From positions 169,639,741-169,703,740 of the forward strand of contig CM041465.1 of assembly GCA_023213395.1 (NCBI GenBank): a stretch of DNA of 64,000 bases, read 5' to 3'. Positions within the stretch are counted from its first letter, which is position 1. Every line of letters starts with the position of its first letter. The notes below the pieces were generated by a model that was given only the letters and a program-made list of their open reading frames with translations, did not search any database and was not told where the DNA came from. Origin of the DNA: Cycas panzhihuaensis. Taxonomy: Eukaryota; Cycadophyta. Made by a program: the position numbers and the translations under genes. Positions 45,288-59,100 of the stretch are shown piece after piece.

Positions 45288-45728
45288 TTATACTTGTTGA
45301 TAGTTGTATTATTATTTTTTAATAGAAAATGCTTTATAAAAGCATATATCTTGCTCATATCCTTGAAAGAACGACAAATTAGTTACCTCAAATGAGAATG
45401 AATGAATCACAAATTGGTTGCTTTAGACATAAACATAACTTCTCAACTCATTTGCTTAGAGACTTGGTCTTGAAATGAAGTTAACTATTTGATTGATCCA
45501 TATATCTAAAGGAGGTTTCTATTCAACTGGTGATTGTAATGACTAGTTACCAATGCCTTCTGATAGATGGACCTTTCTTCATACAATCTTCAGTAGATTT
45601 TATTTATAGTTTGCATATACAACTAATACCATTTGGAGCTAATCTTCATTTATTCCAGAATCTTCTATGTAATATACATATGTAACATTAAACATTATGA
45701 GGGGATGCTAAAACATAATGTTTAATAT
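45288..45728 (+). other. Gypsy-type interior, PPT and LTR fragment (copy B)
   Basis: Matches 12242-12680. PPT-like attatgagggga then tgctaaaacataatgttta (45706-45728). A deletion then joins the LTR fragment directly to the LINE at aaggaagatgttag, removing about 150 bp relative to A. Confidence 0.8.
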
Positions 45729-47342
45729 GTAAGGAAGATGTTAGAATAAAGGGTTCACTAGTGCCTAGGGGATGGAAAGATAATTGACTTTTGGGAGGAT
45801 ATTTGGTGTGTTAACTCAATTCAATAAAAGGTCGACCCTTGAACCTTTATAGGGTGTTTTTGAAAGTAATTATAGAAAAAATGTGGAGGATTATTGGGAG
45901 TCTTTTAAGGACTAGAAGGTTTGGAAAAACTTTAATGATATCCATTTTGAAGATGGGGAGCTTTATAAGGCAACTCTCAACGTAGAGATAAATAAAATGT
46001 ATATCCTCAGATTCCCCAAAAATGATTCTATGGTTTGGCCCAAATACCCCCTAGGGTCCTATATGGTCAAAATAGGTTACATGTTCTTAATATCTTAGAA
46101 AGATATTAGTGAAGATAAGCTCCTTGGGGGAATATGGAAAATGGGCTTAATCCCTAAGATAACTATATTTTGGTGGTTGTGCCTTAAGAATAAGATTCTT
46201 ACCCTTGATAACTTAAGGAAAAGGGGGTTCGTGTTGGCTAACAAATGCATTCTCTATCACTGGGAGGAGGAGTATATGGATCACATGTCCATACATAACC
46301 CCTACTCCTAGGTGGTGCGGATGAGGTTAGGGAGATCCTTTGGGGTATCTTGGGTTCTCCCTCAGATGGTGAAGGACCTTGCTATTACCTGGGTAAGCCC
46401 TTATAGGAGTAAGACCTTGAGCTCCTTATGGTTAAAGTCCTTTCCTACAATGCTATGGAATATTTAGAAATAAAGGAATAGGCATACCTTTCAAGATAGA
46501 AGTTTGAATGAAGTAAAACTTTATGGGATTATAAAGGCTAGTTTAAAGGAGTCCCTTAAGGAAAAGGAGGAAGGCTTTATTCCACATGAGGAACAAAATA
46601 TTTTGGCAAGCTAGGGTATAGAGAACCTTAAGCATAGGGTTGATACAAAGAGGTAAGTAGTTTGGTCCCCCATACAGGAAGACTGGGTTAAAGTTAATTT
46701 TGATGGTGCATTTAAAGGAAATCCTAGAGAGGCAGGGGGAGGTGGTATTTGCAGAGACAATAGAGTACAATTCTCTGGGGCTTTGTGAAATATTATAGCT
46801 CTAAGACAAACCACAAGGCAGAGCTTGAAGTGATGAGAAGAGATATTGATTTGGTCAGCCGTGAAGGGTATCCTAAAGTCATGTTGGAAGGGGACTCCTA
46901 AAACATGATAGAAATATTTAAAGGAGAAGCAAAGATGGATTGGAAATATAGGGCCATGGTTAATGATGTCAAGGTGATGCTTCAAAGGAGCATAGGCATC
47001 ATGATAGGTCATATCTATAGGGAAGGAAATAAAACAGTAGAGTGGCTAGCAAATTGGGGGGTACAATTCAAAAGGAACAAAATGTGGAAGGATGATTTTC
47101 TAGTGGAGTTGTTGGGTCTAGTCAAGGAAGATATGGGGGGCTTTAGAAGTGATGGGACAGTAGTAAAGTAGCCATTGGTCTTGTCATGGTAAGAGAATAG
47201 GTTGATAGTTTAGCATCTTATGACTAGCTAGGCCGTCGGCTTATCACAGTGGATGTTTGTAGCCATTTTAGGTAGTTTTTGTAAAGGGGTTGGGGTCCCC
47301 TTTTAATCCTCCCATTTATTTAGACCATACAAAAAAAAAGTG
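45729..47342 (+). pseudogene. L1-type LINE ORF2 3' half (copy B)
   Basis: Homologue of 12840-14436. The zinc-binding RT part is near 46135-46260 (WKMGLIPKITIFWWLCLKNK). The RNase H starts VKVNFDGAFKGNPREAGGGG near 46690. The long C-terminal ORF 46905-47171 has HIYREGNKTVEWLANWGVQF. Its 3' flank ctcctcttaactc (47343-47355) keeps the target sequence without the mismatch seen in A. Confidence 0.88.
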
Positions 47343-47680
47343 CTCCTCTTAACTCTCGTAGGTATATTTTATTGTAATATTGAGATGTGTGTATGTGATG
47401 CACACTTATTCATGTAAACGTCCAATTGGTGGACTGAAGGGTTTTTTTATTTCATTGGTCTAAATATGAGGTCAATTATATTATAAGTATATATTCATTC
47501 CTAGTGCAATAATTTAGAAGGTAATTATTTTCTCATATCTTTATTTTATTACATTTTATACATCATTTTTGTTTATTTCATTTGTTATTTTATCTTTAAT
47601 CCTCATACTTATACCATATGTTATGTTCATATTTTTCTTTAGGATTTCAAAGGTAATATTTGAATCTGTATGTTTTAATA
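47343..47680 (+). repeat. 3' piece of the split gypsy LTR (copy B)
   Basis: Aligned with 14437-14773, ending tgttttaata. Confidence 0.8.
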
Positions 47681-48928
47681 GTATAGGTTTATTATATGGC
47701 CTCTCCCTTCAGATGCTTTGCCCTTAAAAAGCATCATAATACAAAATTATATATGTCCACCACCTATCGTTGTTAGTATGTCATAGGTAGTGGTTTGTGA
47801 TGATGAGGAGATATCGTTGTTGTAGATTTTGTTGTTAAGAAAAAATACACAAGTCTACATTGATGGTGAAGTGGTCCTAAAAAGAATGAATCCTTTGTCT
47901 AACTATAAGAGCTGAAAAAATATGGGTCTATGGTGTAATAATATAGAAATCCATAATAATAAGAATCTAAATACTCTTATAACCTAAATGATGATGAAGC
48001 CAACTTGATATTTACACCTTCAAGTAAAGAGATTTCATCCTGTTAATCTAAAGTAAAATTTACCTTATCTTATTTTTCTTCTTTTTTTCCTTTCTTATGC
48101 TTGGCCTCTTCTTCTAGAAGGGTGCTTTGGTTAGGAATGAGTGTTTCAATATATTGATGAAGTATAAAAATAAAGAGGCCCCAATTTGGCCCTTAGGTAT
48201 TTTGGCATCACTCTTGTGCCTACGATTAAAGGGCATCTTCCAATTGTTAAATACCCAAGCAAAGCTTGTGATATTCTATCGAGCTAAGTTCTTCAAAGTA
48301 TATAAGTATGGATGCAAGCTAGTTATAAAAAACTGATAAAACCATCAAGATTAAAATAAAGTAGCTCAATCCTACTTTCTTCATCATTTGAGTGATCTTG
48401 TTCTTATAGAACTATTTTATCCTATAATAGATCATCTTGGTTTTAGACATCTTCTTTTGTGGAAGCTTTAATAGCTAAGCACATTCTTATTTCCCTTTGA
48501 AGTTTCATTTTAAAGGATGCCCAATCTAAATTTGGGTGTGAGAGATACCATTCCCAAGCTATTTGATAGAGGTCCCATCATAAGAATACCATAGTAAACA
48601 TGATCTTAGCGTAGTCCTACTTGAAGTAGTAAACTATAAAATAATCTTTAAAGAATTATTCTAGAGTGGAAACCCAGTTATAAAATTAAATGTGGCCATC
48701 CATCCCTAAGTAAGTGAGCTCAAGATCATCATTATAGTCAAAAAAGAATTGTTCATAGTCATGGTACTAATTAAGAAGACCATATTTTTCATATGGTACA
48801 AGTAAGTTCTTGCGAGCTCTTGGGTCTATTTATCTCTTCTTCTCCTTCCCCCTACCTTTTTTTGAGGGGGTGTCTATAACTAGTTAGCCATGCTAATATT
48901 ATGACCTTAAGAGTGATGGCATGCAACC
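47681..48928 (-). pseudogene. Minus-strand gypsy gag-like remnant, uninterrupted (copy B)
   Basis: This is the intact arrangement of what is split in A. On the minus strand from about 48890 the gag-like stretch corresponding to A 30213-29800 runs on without a break through 48516-48520 (the Tat target) into the part equivalent to A 15595-15130. The remainder down to 47681 is unassigned. Stops are present throughout. It serves as the empty-site reference for both insertions. Confidence 0.5.
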
Positions 48929-50927
48929 CAAATTTGAATAGCCAAAAATTTGCAAAAATTACATTCTAAAATGACATGTAATTATAAGTATTTGACTTCA
49001 AAAATTAATATCTATTATAGGAAAGGTCCAAAATATGCCATATAATAGCCCAAATTGAAGCCCTCAAAACAAGGAACCCAACGAAACTAACAAATCTAGA
49101 TTCTGAGTCCATATGAAAAAGATATGATTAAAATTATGCAAACAAGTGAAAGCAAATTCAAAACCTATTTTAATCATCATTAAGCCCCTTTCCAAAGAGA
49201 AATTAGGTCTTGTGATGACTACATTTGACCACTTATTAATATAAAGGGGGGTTCATGGACTACAAACCAACCTCCAATCCACTTAAATTAAATAAACCCT
49301 TTGAATATATATATATATAGAAAAATTCACCTCAATTTTTTTTATACTACGCCGGTCAATGTGAATTGATCTAGTCAAGGTCAAGAAGTGCCAAATGATC
49401 GATGGCGAACTAATTTGGTTAATCAAGGAGTACCAAACGATAGATGATTGATTCTTCTTGAAGCTTTTGATGATTGCTTATTTAATGTAGAATAATAGGC
49501 AGAATAAAAGTCTAAGCATGAATTGTGATGCTTCTGTTAATGATTAGCCTTGCATGATTCATTGCATGATTTAGCCCTTTCTATGCCTCTATGCAATGAG
49601 AAACAAAGTGAATTGGAAGGTGAAAGGCAAGAGGGATAAGAGTTATATAGATATAATTTGAGCAATACCAATTGGAGGATAAATAAACTAGAAATTGACC
49701 TTATATCAATAGATTATTGGGATAGATGGCAAGATGTTGATTGGATTAGTTAAGGTCTTCTAGGATAGACATCTAACATGGAATTTGCATAGCACTCTAG
49801 ATACACAATAGTTGATTCATCTGTAGGCAAAGCACTTTTCTACTATTTTGTAGAGGCCACTCGAAACCCTTCTACAAGCCCTTTGATTTTATGGCTTAGT
49901 ACAGGCCCTGGATGCTCATCATTCAAATATGGAGAACTATAAGAACTTGGACCATTTGGTGTTAACCTAGATGGAAAATCTCTTTACAGAATTTTATACT
50001 CATGGAACCAACTGGCAAATACATTATTTTTGGAGTCTCCCATCGAGGTTGGATTCTCTTACTCAAACACTTCTTTATATTATAAAAAGAGTGGCAATAA
50101 AAAAATAATTGAAGTCTCATATACTTTTCTTGTGAATCGGTTTGAGACATTTCCTCAGTGTAAAAATTGAGACTTCATTAGACAACATAGGAATATATGA
50201 CTATTGGTGGACATATGTGTTGATATTTAATGAAACATATGGCAACATGTAGAAGTACTATAATTTCTCAAGTTAAGATCCACTCCAGTGAAAGCATGGT
50301 GATGAGCTCCTAAGCTGGGTTGATAATTATGGATGTAAAGAGTGCAAATCTCTTGTATTCTAGATCATCAATAGTATAAAACCCTCTAACCAACAATATG
50401 ACAATTTGTAACTAGATTGCCAATCCTTCAATAATATCATCTTCAACACCTGTAATAACAAGGTAGCCAAATTTTAAACACCCACAAGAAAGACTTGTTA
50501 ACTAAATCTTCAACTTGCTAAGCTACACAATCCCACGTTCTTACTATTATTAAATACTCCTACCTTATCCTCCTTAACTCTTAACCTTCTAACCTATTAC
50601 ATGTGGCATTGATTCATTACACTAATACATACACATTTTGAAGTGTATTATAGCTAGGGCACTCTTCACTTATCCACATTTTCCTAGATGTATAGTGAGT
50701 TATAACATTATGTAAAGTAATTAACTATGAAGGTGTCAAAATGGTTATAAGTGCATAATAAAGGCATGAATTAGATGGTTTCAATGAGAAATATAGTACT
50801 CTTAACACATATATTATCATAATAAAGGCTAATATTAGAGAAATAAAATCATAGTAAAGTATAATTCTAACTAATTTATGAGCAATAATGTCAAATAAAA
50901 AATACCTTTCTTAGCATTTGAGTTAAG
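48929..50927. other. AT-rich retroelement-derived DNA, no gene (copy B)
   Basis: Collinear with 31843-33846. It contains the 431-bp tract 49439-49869 identical to 32358-32788. No domain was recognised. Confidence 0.6.
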
Positions 50928-52492
50928 TTTTTTTTTTTTGATATGGTTTAAATTAATGGGGGGTTTAAATGGGGACCCTAAACCCTTTTACATCATTTGC
51001 CCAATGGCCTATAAAACTATCATGACAAGCCCATAACCTAACTAACCCCTTAGTCACTAACCTATAACCAACTCCCCTCACAATCGACAAGCCTGGTGGC
51101 TAGCTCAATAGAGCCAGGACATGCCCTATGGCTAGTATATCTACCTAAGGTCAATGCCCTCCATATACTTTATAACTAGACCCAAAATCTCTTTAGGAAA
51201 CCTATCCTTCTAATGGTTGATCCTTTTAGCCTAAATACCCTAGTTAGCCAGCCCATCAACCACCTTGTTACCTTTTTTATAAGTGTGTTTAATCTGGCTA
51301 TCAAGTCTTCCTTTAAGGAGCTTCCTTACATCATTTATCAAAGTATTATGTCTCCAGTCTGGGGCTACTTCCCCTTTGACTAGATCTATTATGTTCAATG
51401 AGTCCCCTTCTAGGATCACCCTATCATGGCCTTCTATAGAGATCAACTCCACCACTTTACACATGGCCTCCATCTCAGCATGATGATTAGTTTAGGGACC
51501 ATAATAGTTTGTAAAGGCCTAAATCAACTTCCCTTCTACATTTCTACAAACACCTCCACCACCCGCTTCCCCGGGATTGCCTTTCATAGCTCCATTAAAA
51601 TTTACTTTCACCCATCCCACGTGGGGGGATGAGGGGAAACCCAGTTGCACACTCTTTTTTATTTCATTTTAACTTTGGGGAATAATATCCCATTTTTCCA
51701 AAATATTCCTTTCATTTAGGGGGGGTGGGTGGGGAATTTTTCTCCTCGATATTAAGGATCTCCCTCAAGGCCCCAATAATCCTCTTAACTTCCAAACATC
51801 CCCTAACAACTTGTTATCTATGATACCTTTTTCTGATAACAAAGAAAAATATCCTATCTTCACCGAGTAGTCCCCATTAGGGGTCCCAGGCCAAACCATC
51901 GCATCTTCCTTAGGAATCTCAGGATGTAGTTTTGGACTAACTCATTTCTCAGGGCTTCTATTTGCTCTCTTCCCCCACTATCAGGGAGAAAGTCTTCAAA
52001 TCATCTCCAATTCTTTAAACTCCTATCATGTTCCCAATAATCCTTAACTTTCGTCCTGTATATCCTTTCGCATGGATTATGAATCAAGCCTAAGGTGGGT
52101 ATCTCCTTTAGCTCAAGCCTCGCACACTAGACACCCTCCTAGAGGTCTATCCTTTCATCGTTCCCTAGACTCCACTAGGTCTTAGTCGCAAGTAACTTCT
52201 TCACATAGATGAGGCTCCTTCAGATCACACAACCTCCCTTTCCTAAGAGATCGTCCTTTAGGTACTTATTTCCCCTAAGGTATTTTTGGAACGTAATATT
52301 ACACCATTGTTTATTGTCCTCCTTAACTAAGCTCCATCCTAGCTTTGCTAACAAAGCCTTATTAAAACATGCTATGTCTTTCACATTAAGCCCACCTACT
52401 TGCTTTGGAAGGTAAACTTTCTCCCAAGTAGCAAGATGAAGCCTATCACTATCCTCCACTCCCGACCACAGGAACCTCTTTTGAATAGACTT
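50928..52492 (-). mobile_element. L1-type LINE (copy B of the minus-strand LINE)
   Basis: Poly(T) is at 50928-50939. RNase H has RVILEGDSLNIIDLVKGE and QIKHTYKKGNKVVDGLAN (51473-51240). The RT-tail ORF 52459-52220 has DSDRLHLATWEKVYLPK, GGLNVKDIACFNKALLAKLG and WSLVKEDNKQWCN, less damaged than in A. It keeps about 75 bp near 51677-51750 that A has lost. The flanks have drifted from the perfect TSD seen in A (tgagttaag versus ttaattaag). Confidence 0.9.
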
Positions 52493-53089
52493 ACCTTTTA
52501 ATTAAGATTAAGCATACTATTTATTCTTATTATTTTAATATCTAATACATGGTTCATTAAACCACATATATATATGCTTGTCCACCAAGCTATTTTTTAG
52601 TGGTTATCTTAGGGAATTACCATTCAAGCAACCCAAATTCAAATCTTAGTGAGCTTAGAACCCCATGTGTGTGTGAGAGAGGGTAGGAATTTGACCTCTT
52701 GAAGCTTAGATCTTCTCCATTAAGATAAGCTATCTATCTATATTCTAAAATTCCTCTTAATATAAGCAAAAGGATGATTAAATCCTCCAACGATGAAGAC
52801 TAATTGGGATGGACTAAGTGTTTGCTAGTACATATTAATAATTTTAAACTTAGTAGGGATCATGGGGTAAGATGCCACCTTGTTTTTACCTTGCACCCCT
52901 TGAAGACAAGTTGTCCATCCTTCAAGGGTCTGTGGGAGGTATATTGAGCATATTTTAAGAAAATAATAATAATATTAAATAAAAATCCACCAAAAGATCT
53001 TAAAAATAACACATAATCATGGACTAGATTAAATAACTTTCATGAAAGCATCCATATGGTAAACTATGGTGGAGTAACAAATATTAAAC
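52493..53089. other. AT-rich spacer, no gene (copy B)
   Basis: Collinear with 35355-36009, without the (CA)n expansion. Confidence 0.5.
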
Positions 53090-53520
53090 CTAGGATATAG
53101 ATCAATAAACTTGAACCTTATTTCAAAATTAACCCTCGAGAAGATGTTAAGTGCATCACTTATGCTTCATTGCATCTAAAGGGAGTAGCTTATAATTGGT
53201 TCTTATAGTGGTAAAAATAATCCAATGGCATTATACTCATATAGAAAGCATTCATAATTGACTTCCTTAAATACTTTAAAAATATATGATATAGAGAATG
53301 CTTCAAATAATTAGCTCAATTATAACATGTTAGTATAGTAAAATAATATACAACTAAGTATTAATCATTGGCTTCTTGGGTAAGAAATATACCAAAAAGG
53401 GAATTATTAGAACTTTACATTGTTAGACATAAGGATGAGATATGTAATGAGTTAAAGTATAATGCTCCATAAAATGCTCTAGGTTCTATTGAAAAGGCCA
53501 ACCATATAGAATAAAGGAAT
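53090..53520 (+). pseudogene. Gypsy-type gag remnant (copy B)
   Basis: EDVKCITYASLHLKGVAYNW near 53137-53200, with the same stops as copy A in part, so the decay largely predates the duplication. Confidence 0.6.
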
Positions 53521-54772
53521 ATAGACTAGAAAAGTAGTTTATACTAAACCATATCTAATTTTGTAAGGACCTCTTTTTGGTTAAATAGGGAGATGATTAC
53601 AATAAAAATACCTTAAGTAATGCTACAAATAAATCTTTTGGTAATTATATTAGTAAACATGAGAGGAAATTCTAATCAACTAGAAAAAATCTTCATAAAT
53701 GAAGGAAGGAATAATTGAGAATAGAGTAAAGTAAATTATTTGTTCTCCATAAAAAATATAAATAGTATATTGTTTTAAAGAAAAGAAGTTGCTTTCTTTA
53801 CTAGCACAAGAATAAGAACAAGATCATGATGAAGGGTAAAAAATAGAAGACCATGAAGAAGATGATGTAAGATGATTTACTAAAGTGGAATTAGTAGAAA
53901 CCTCTACAAAGGTATCTCTGGTAGTAATTATAGTTATAATCACTCTTCATATTATAACAATTGAAGGATATGTAAGTAATAAAAAAATTGTAATGGTCAT
54001 TAATACTTGAATTATTTGTAAATTCATTAATATATACTATGCTAAGAGGCATAAAATGCATATTTATCTAATGAAATGAAGCAATGAAAGATTGTAGAGA
54101 AGCAACATGTTTTGAGACTCATTTTTTAGCATTTTGCTAAGTAGTGAATACTAATTTTGAACAATTTTCACATGCAATCATTTTGGAAAGTTATTGTCCA
54201 GGCCTGTCAAGACAAGAGGTTCAAAAACATGTTATCATATATATTACAAAATAAGGCATGCAACATTGAAGAACTAAAATGTAAATTTAAAATTTGACAA
54301 CAGTTGGCCTTTAGCATGTTGTTTCATATCAGGCATGAATTTGCCACTATCAGGGTTCAACGAAATCAAAAGATGATGATCTTACACTGAGAACTAGCAC
54401 AAAAACTTTTGCTAAACATAAAGGGGTCATGACATAAGATGCTACAAGAAATCCAATGTACTACCATCCTCAAGGGGCTTTTAAAGGCAAATAGAGGCGC
54501 AAGGGGAAGCAAACATAAAATACTTGAATCAAATAAAGAGAGCATCGAGAGCTTGAGGAGGTAGAACAACTGTGAAAAGAAAGAACCCATCCAACTGATA
54601 CTGCTTTATCGTCCAGCCTCAAGTGCCTGCATAAAGTCCCTAGGCAACAAAACCAGGGGTCGCAACTCAGAGGTACATGCTATGCCACATTTAAGACTTG
54701 AGCATATTAACTAACACATCTAAATGACGGTACTATCGAGCAATGAGAGATGCCATTGCATGAAGCGATGAT
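53521..54772. other. AT-rich DNA, no gene seen (copy B)
   Basis: Collinear with 36441-37690; no conserved reading frame. Confidence 0.5.
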
Positions 54773-55060
54773 CCAGGAGGTCGTGAACGGGACCTAGAGC
54801 GAGATAAAACCCTTAAAGCCCTCACTTGGAACAACTTCCTTAGGAGGTCATGAACGGGACCTGGAGCAACTTCCTTAGGAGGTTGTGAATGAGACATGGA
54901 GCAAGATAAAACCCTTGAAGCCCTCACCTAGAGAAACTTCCTCAGGAGGTCGTGAACGGGACCTGGAGCAACTTCCTCAGGAGGTCATGAACAAGACCTG
55001 GAGTAAGATAACATCCTTGAAGCCCTCACCTGGAGTAACTTCCTCTGATACCATTCAATC
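54773..55060 (-). repeat. Minisatellite-like tandem repeats next to a minus-strand PBS (copy B)
   Basis: Same alternation of caggaggtc- and agataa-type units as 37693-37990, ending ctctgataccattcaat. Confidence 0.65.
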
Positions 55061-56152
55061 TGTCGATGACCTGTAACCTCGACTAACCTGCAACGAAGGA
55101 ACGCCACTGCAGCAATCACAAAAGGTAGGGTTTCAACCCTATTACCCCCTCAAACTCCAAATAAAAAGTCAATTTAGTCCAAAAATAATGTCAGGTCCAT
55201 GCCTTTTTTTTTTCTTATTTCATTTTTATAATATATATATATACATATAAATATAATCTAAGTTATAAACCACCTCTTATAACATGTGATTTATATCCTC
55301 TCCCCCCCCCCTCCCTCCTTACACTTTATTATAAAAATTAATTCCCTCTTTATAATGTTCGTTTAATAAATCAAAATAAAAACTTTCCCTACACTCTATA
55401 TCATTTCATCTATTATGATGAGTTTATAAACAAACCCTTTGTTATTATAAACACTTTTTAGACCCCTCCCTTATAACATTCAGTTTAAAAATCAACTCTT
55501 TTTTCTATTTAATTTCATACTTATTATATCTCTCCCTAATATTTTGTTAAACCTTTCTTGTAATATTTAGCCTTTTATCCCTCCTACACTATGATAGATA
55601 TACAAACATGCCATTCTTCTTTTATTGCTACTTAAAAATTAATTATTTCTCTATTATAATTTATAAATACATTAATTGAGGGCAATCAATATATCCCTCC
55701 TTTTTATAGTTAATCTTCACACATATACAAATAACTTGTAAATTAAACTAAAATAGTTTTCATCCTCAACATCATTTTCATTTTAAGACACTTAAATTAC
55801 TCATTAGTTCTTTTAAGTTAATATATTTTATACTTTATTATTTGCTACTTAATAAAAGTAAAACAATAACAAAGGAATCTAAAGAAAACACTTATTTTTT
55901 AAGGGGGGCTATTTAGGTTAAGGGGGACTATTTAATATTTTAAGGATTAGGGGGACTATTCATCTTTTAAGGAAAGTGGGAACATGTAATTCTTTCTAAG
56001 GGAAAATGTATTTATTTATCATATTATGCTAGCTAGTCTTTAATCATGACTATGAAATGTTAATCTAATGTTTGAAAACCTTCCTAAGTGATTATTTCTT
56101 CACCTACTCTTATATTTTTTTCAATCTCCAATCAAACTCTAAAATTTCTAAT
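55061..56152. other. AT-rich spacer before copia (copy B)
   Basis: Collinear with 37991-39069. No copia 5' LTR was found here either. Confidence 0.5.
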
Positions 56153-59100
56153 ATGGCTTTAATGCCAGGATCAACCACTAGTGTTCCAATTCCAGTTTTA
56201 ATGAGCTCAAACTATGCCAACTGGAGGAATCACATATCCTATCAACATAAATAGCAAAAGATGTGGAGATATATAATAGGTGAATTTAAAAAACTAACTG
56301 ATGACACTTCAGATAGTTATATGGTATATCTGATGAACTCAGATTCAACCCTAAGTACTATCTTGAATTCACTTTCATAAGAAATTAGTCGGTAGTTTTA
56401 TGAAACAGACAATCTTGCTATTGTCTGGAACACTTTGCAGGAAAAATATGATAAGGTCGATACACATCAATTGGCTATCTTAGAACAACAATTGTATGAC
56501 CTTACTTATGATGATTTTTCTAAAGTTGAGGATTTTTTATGTAAAATTTAACTAATTAATAAAGACCTAGGTAATTGTATTAAATCCAAAACCAAAGTAG
56601 GTGATACTGAACAAATAATCATACATGCTAAAGATGACAATACACTCATACGTCTTACAATAAATAAATTGCCAAAATATTTTAATTTTTTTAAAATTGC
56701 CAAACAACAATCTGGCAATCCTTCTATAACATTCAATCAGTTGATAAATTAACTGATTGGACATCAAATAATGTTAATTCAAACAAGTATATTAAAAGAT
56801 CCTTCTCAGGCTTTATTTTCCAAAACTAAGCCACAAAATAAAAATAAATATTAGAATAATTTTAATAGTAATCTAAAATTTTATAAACCTTATAGAGGTT
56901 CACCACCTAACTCTTAAAATAATATTAAATATTCTAGTCCATCTAAACATCAGAATAATACTAATCAGTCATTTCCTAATCAAAACAATGTAAATTCTTC
57001 TCAGAACACTAGTTGTGCTTATTATCATAAAAGAGGCCACACTATTAATATTTGTAGAAGTAGAATAGCTTCAGAAGCATGGAAAGCTTCCAAGGGATTG
57101 CAAAATTGACCTCAATCCTGACCTTAAAACTAAAAAACTAATAATCGACTTCTAATGATAATAACTTCTACATTTGTTGCCATAACTAATCAACCACCAC
57201 AATGGATCCTTGACTCTAGTGCATCCCATCACATGATAGGACACCAAAATAACTTATCCACTTATCAATCTGAAACTAACTTTGAAGAAGAGATTTCTTT
57301 TGGAAGTGGAACTCAACTTAAAGTAAAAGGATCAGGTGATGTTACTTTAAAATATGGTTCAATAACGAACGTCTTCTACTTACCAGTTTTGTTACCAAAC
57401 CTACTCTTAATTTATCAAATTTGCTAGAAAGACCTTGTCGTCGAATTCTGGAAAGATAAATTTATCATTAAAGATCTATTAAACAAATTTAAATGTATTG
57501 CCTTAGGACTTGTTGATTATAACACATATCTCTATAGTTTAATAAGTTTACAAAATAACAAAACAAATCCCTTCAGTGCCTTCATTGCCAAATCTGACTA
57601 ATTCAGTAAACTTTGGCATGCACGATTTGGCCATACAAGTTATGGCAAACTTCAATATCTAAAAGGACATGATATGGTTCATGGTCTTCTAACCTTAAAT
57701 ACTGCTTATGGTGTCTGCGAAGCCTGTGTAATAGGTAAGTAACACATGGACCCTTTTTCACACAAAACCCAATTCAAAGCGAAAGTTCTACTTGAACTTG
57801 TTCACTCTGACATATGTGGACCATTTCATGTAACATCATACTCTGGGTTTCATTATTTTATTACATTATTTATTATTTCTATAGAAACTATTGGGTTTAC
57901 ACACTCAAAACACGCAGTCAAGTATTTGACATTTTTATTGAATTCAAAATGCTTGTTAGAAATCAATCAAACTCAAAAATAAAAAATTTTAGATATGATA
58001 ATGCCAAGGAATACTTAAGTGGTAAATTTATTTCCTTCTATAAAAAGTACAAAATTTAATTTCAACATTCCGTTAAATACACTGCTCAACAAAGTGGTGT
58101 TGTTGAACGTAAGAACTGCACTCTTATTGAGATGACTCGTTGCATGTTACATGCAAAGAACTTTGAGCTAAAGTTGTGGGCAGAAATAATTAACTGCTTC
58201 AACTATCTTCTAAATCATCTACCTAGTAAATACCTACAAAATGTTACTCCAGAACAAAAATAGTCTGGAAGAAAACCTTTAGTCAATCATTTACAAATCT
58301 TTGGAAGTATCGCGTAGGGATACGTTCCCAAAGAAAAATGCAAGAAACTAGATCCTAAGAGTAAAAAATACATCTTCGTTGGATACAGTGAAGAAAGTAA
58401 AGCTTATAAACTTTTGGATCCGGTTACAGATCAAATTTTAATTTTGCATGACGTCATATTTAATGAAGAAGGATCTTCTTCAACCTCTGCTTATGTAGAA
58501 CTTCCAGTTGAAAATTTGTTAACCAACACCTATTTAGTTGACCCCTCTAAAAAATAAGCTGAGCCTAAAATTATAGACTCCTTATCTACTCAAGTACAGA
58601 ATTGGACTCTATTTGAACCTACTGAAATAAACTCTTCTTCTCAATTTAGCTCCTCAAATCAATTTGTAACTATAGAAATAGGTACCAACAAGCAACCTAT
58701 CTGGGCAAGAAAATGCTTACTAATGCTAAATCTAATATTGATAATCTTTTAGATACCAAGTGAACATGTGCCTAAAAATTACATGCTAACTATACCTTAA
58801 TGGCCAAAATAATGGACAATAATGATCTTAAAACCTTTAAACAAACTAGCAATAATCTTGTATGGCAGGAAGCTATGCAAACTGAATTTGATACTTTAAT
58901 CAAGAATTCAACTTGGGATCTCGTACTGCTCCCATCGGGGAAAAATGTAGTTGATTGTAAATGGGTTTATAGAATAAAATATAACTCAATAGGTGCAGTT
59001 GAAAAATATAAATCTCGCCTAGTTGTAAAAGGATTTTCTCAAATTGATGGCATTGATTATAATGAAACCTTTGCCCCTGTTGCAAAGATGAATACAATTA

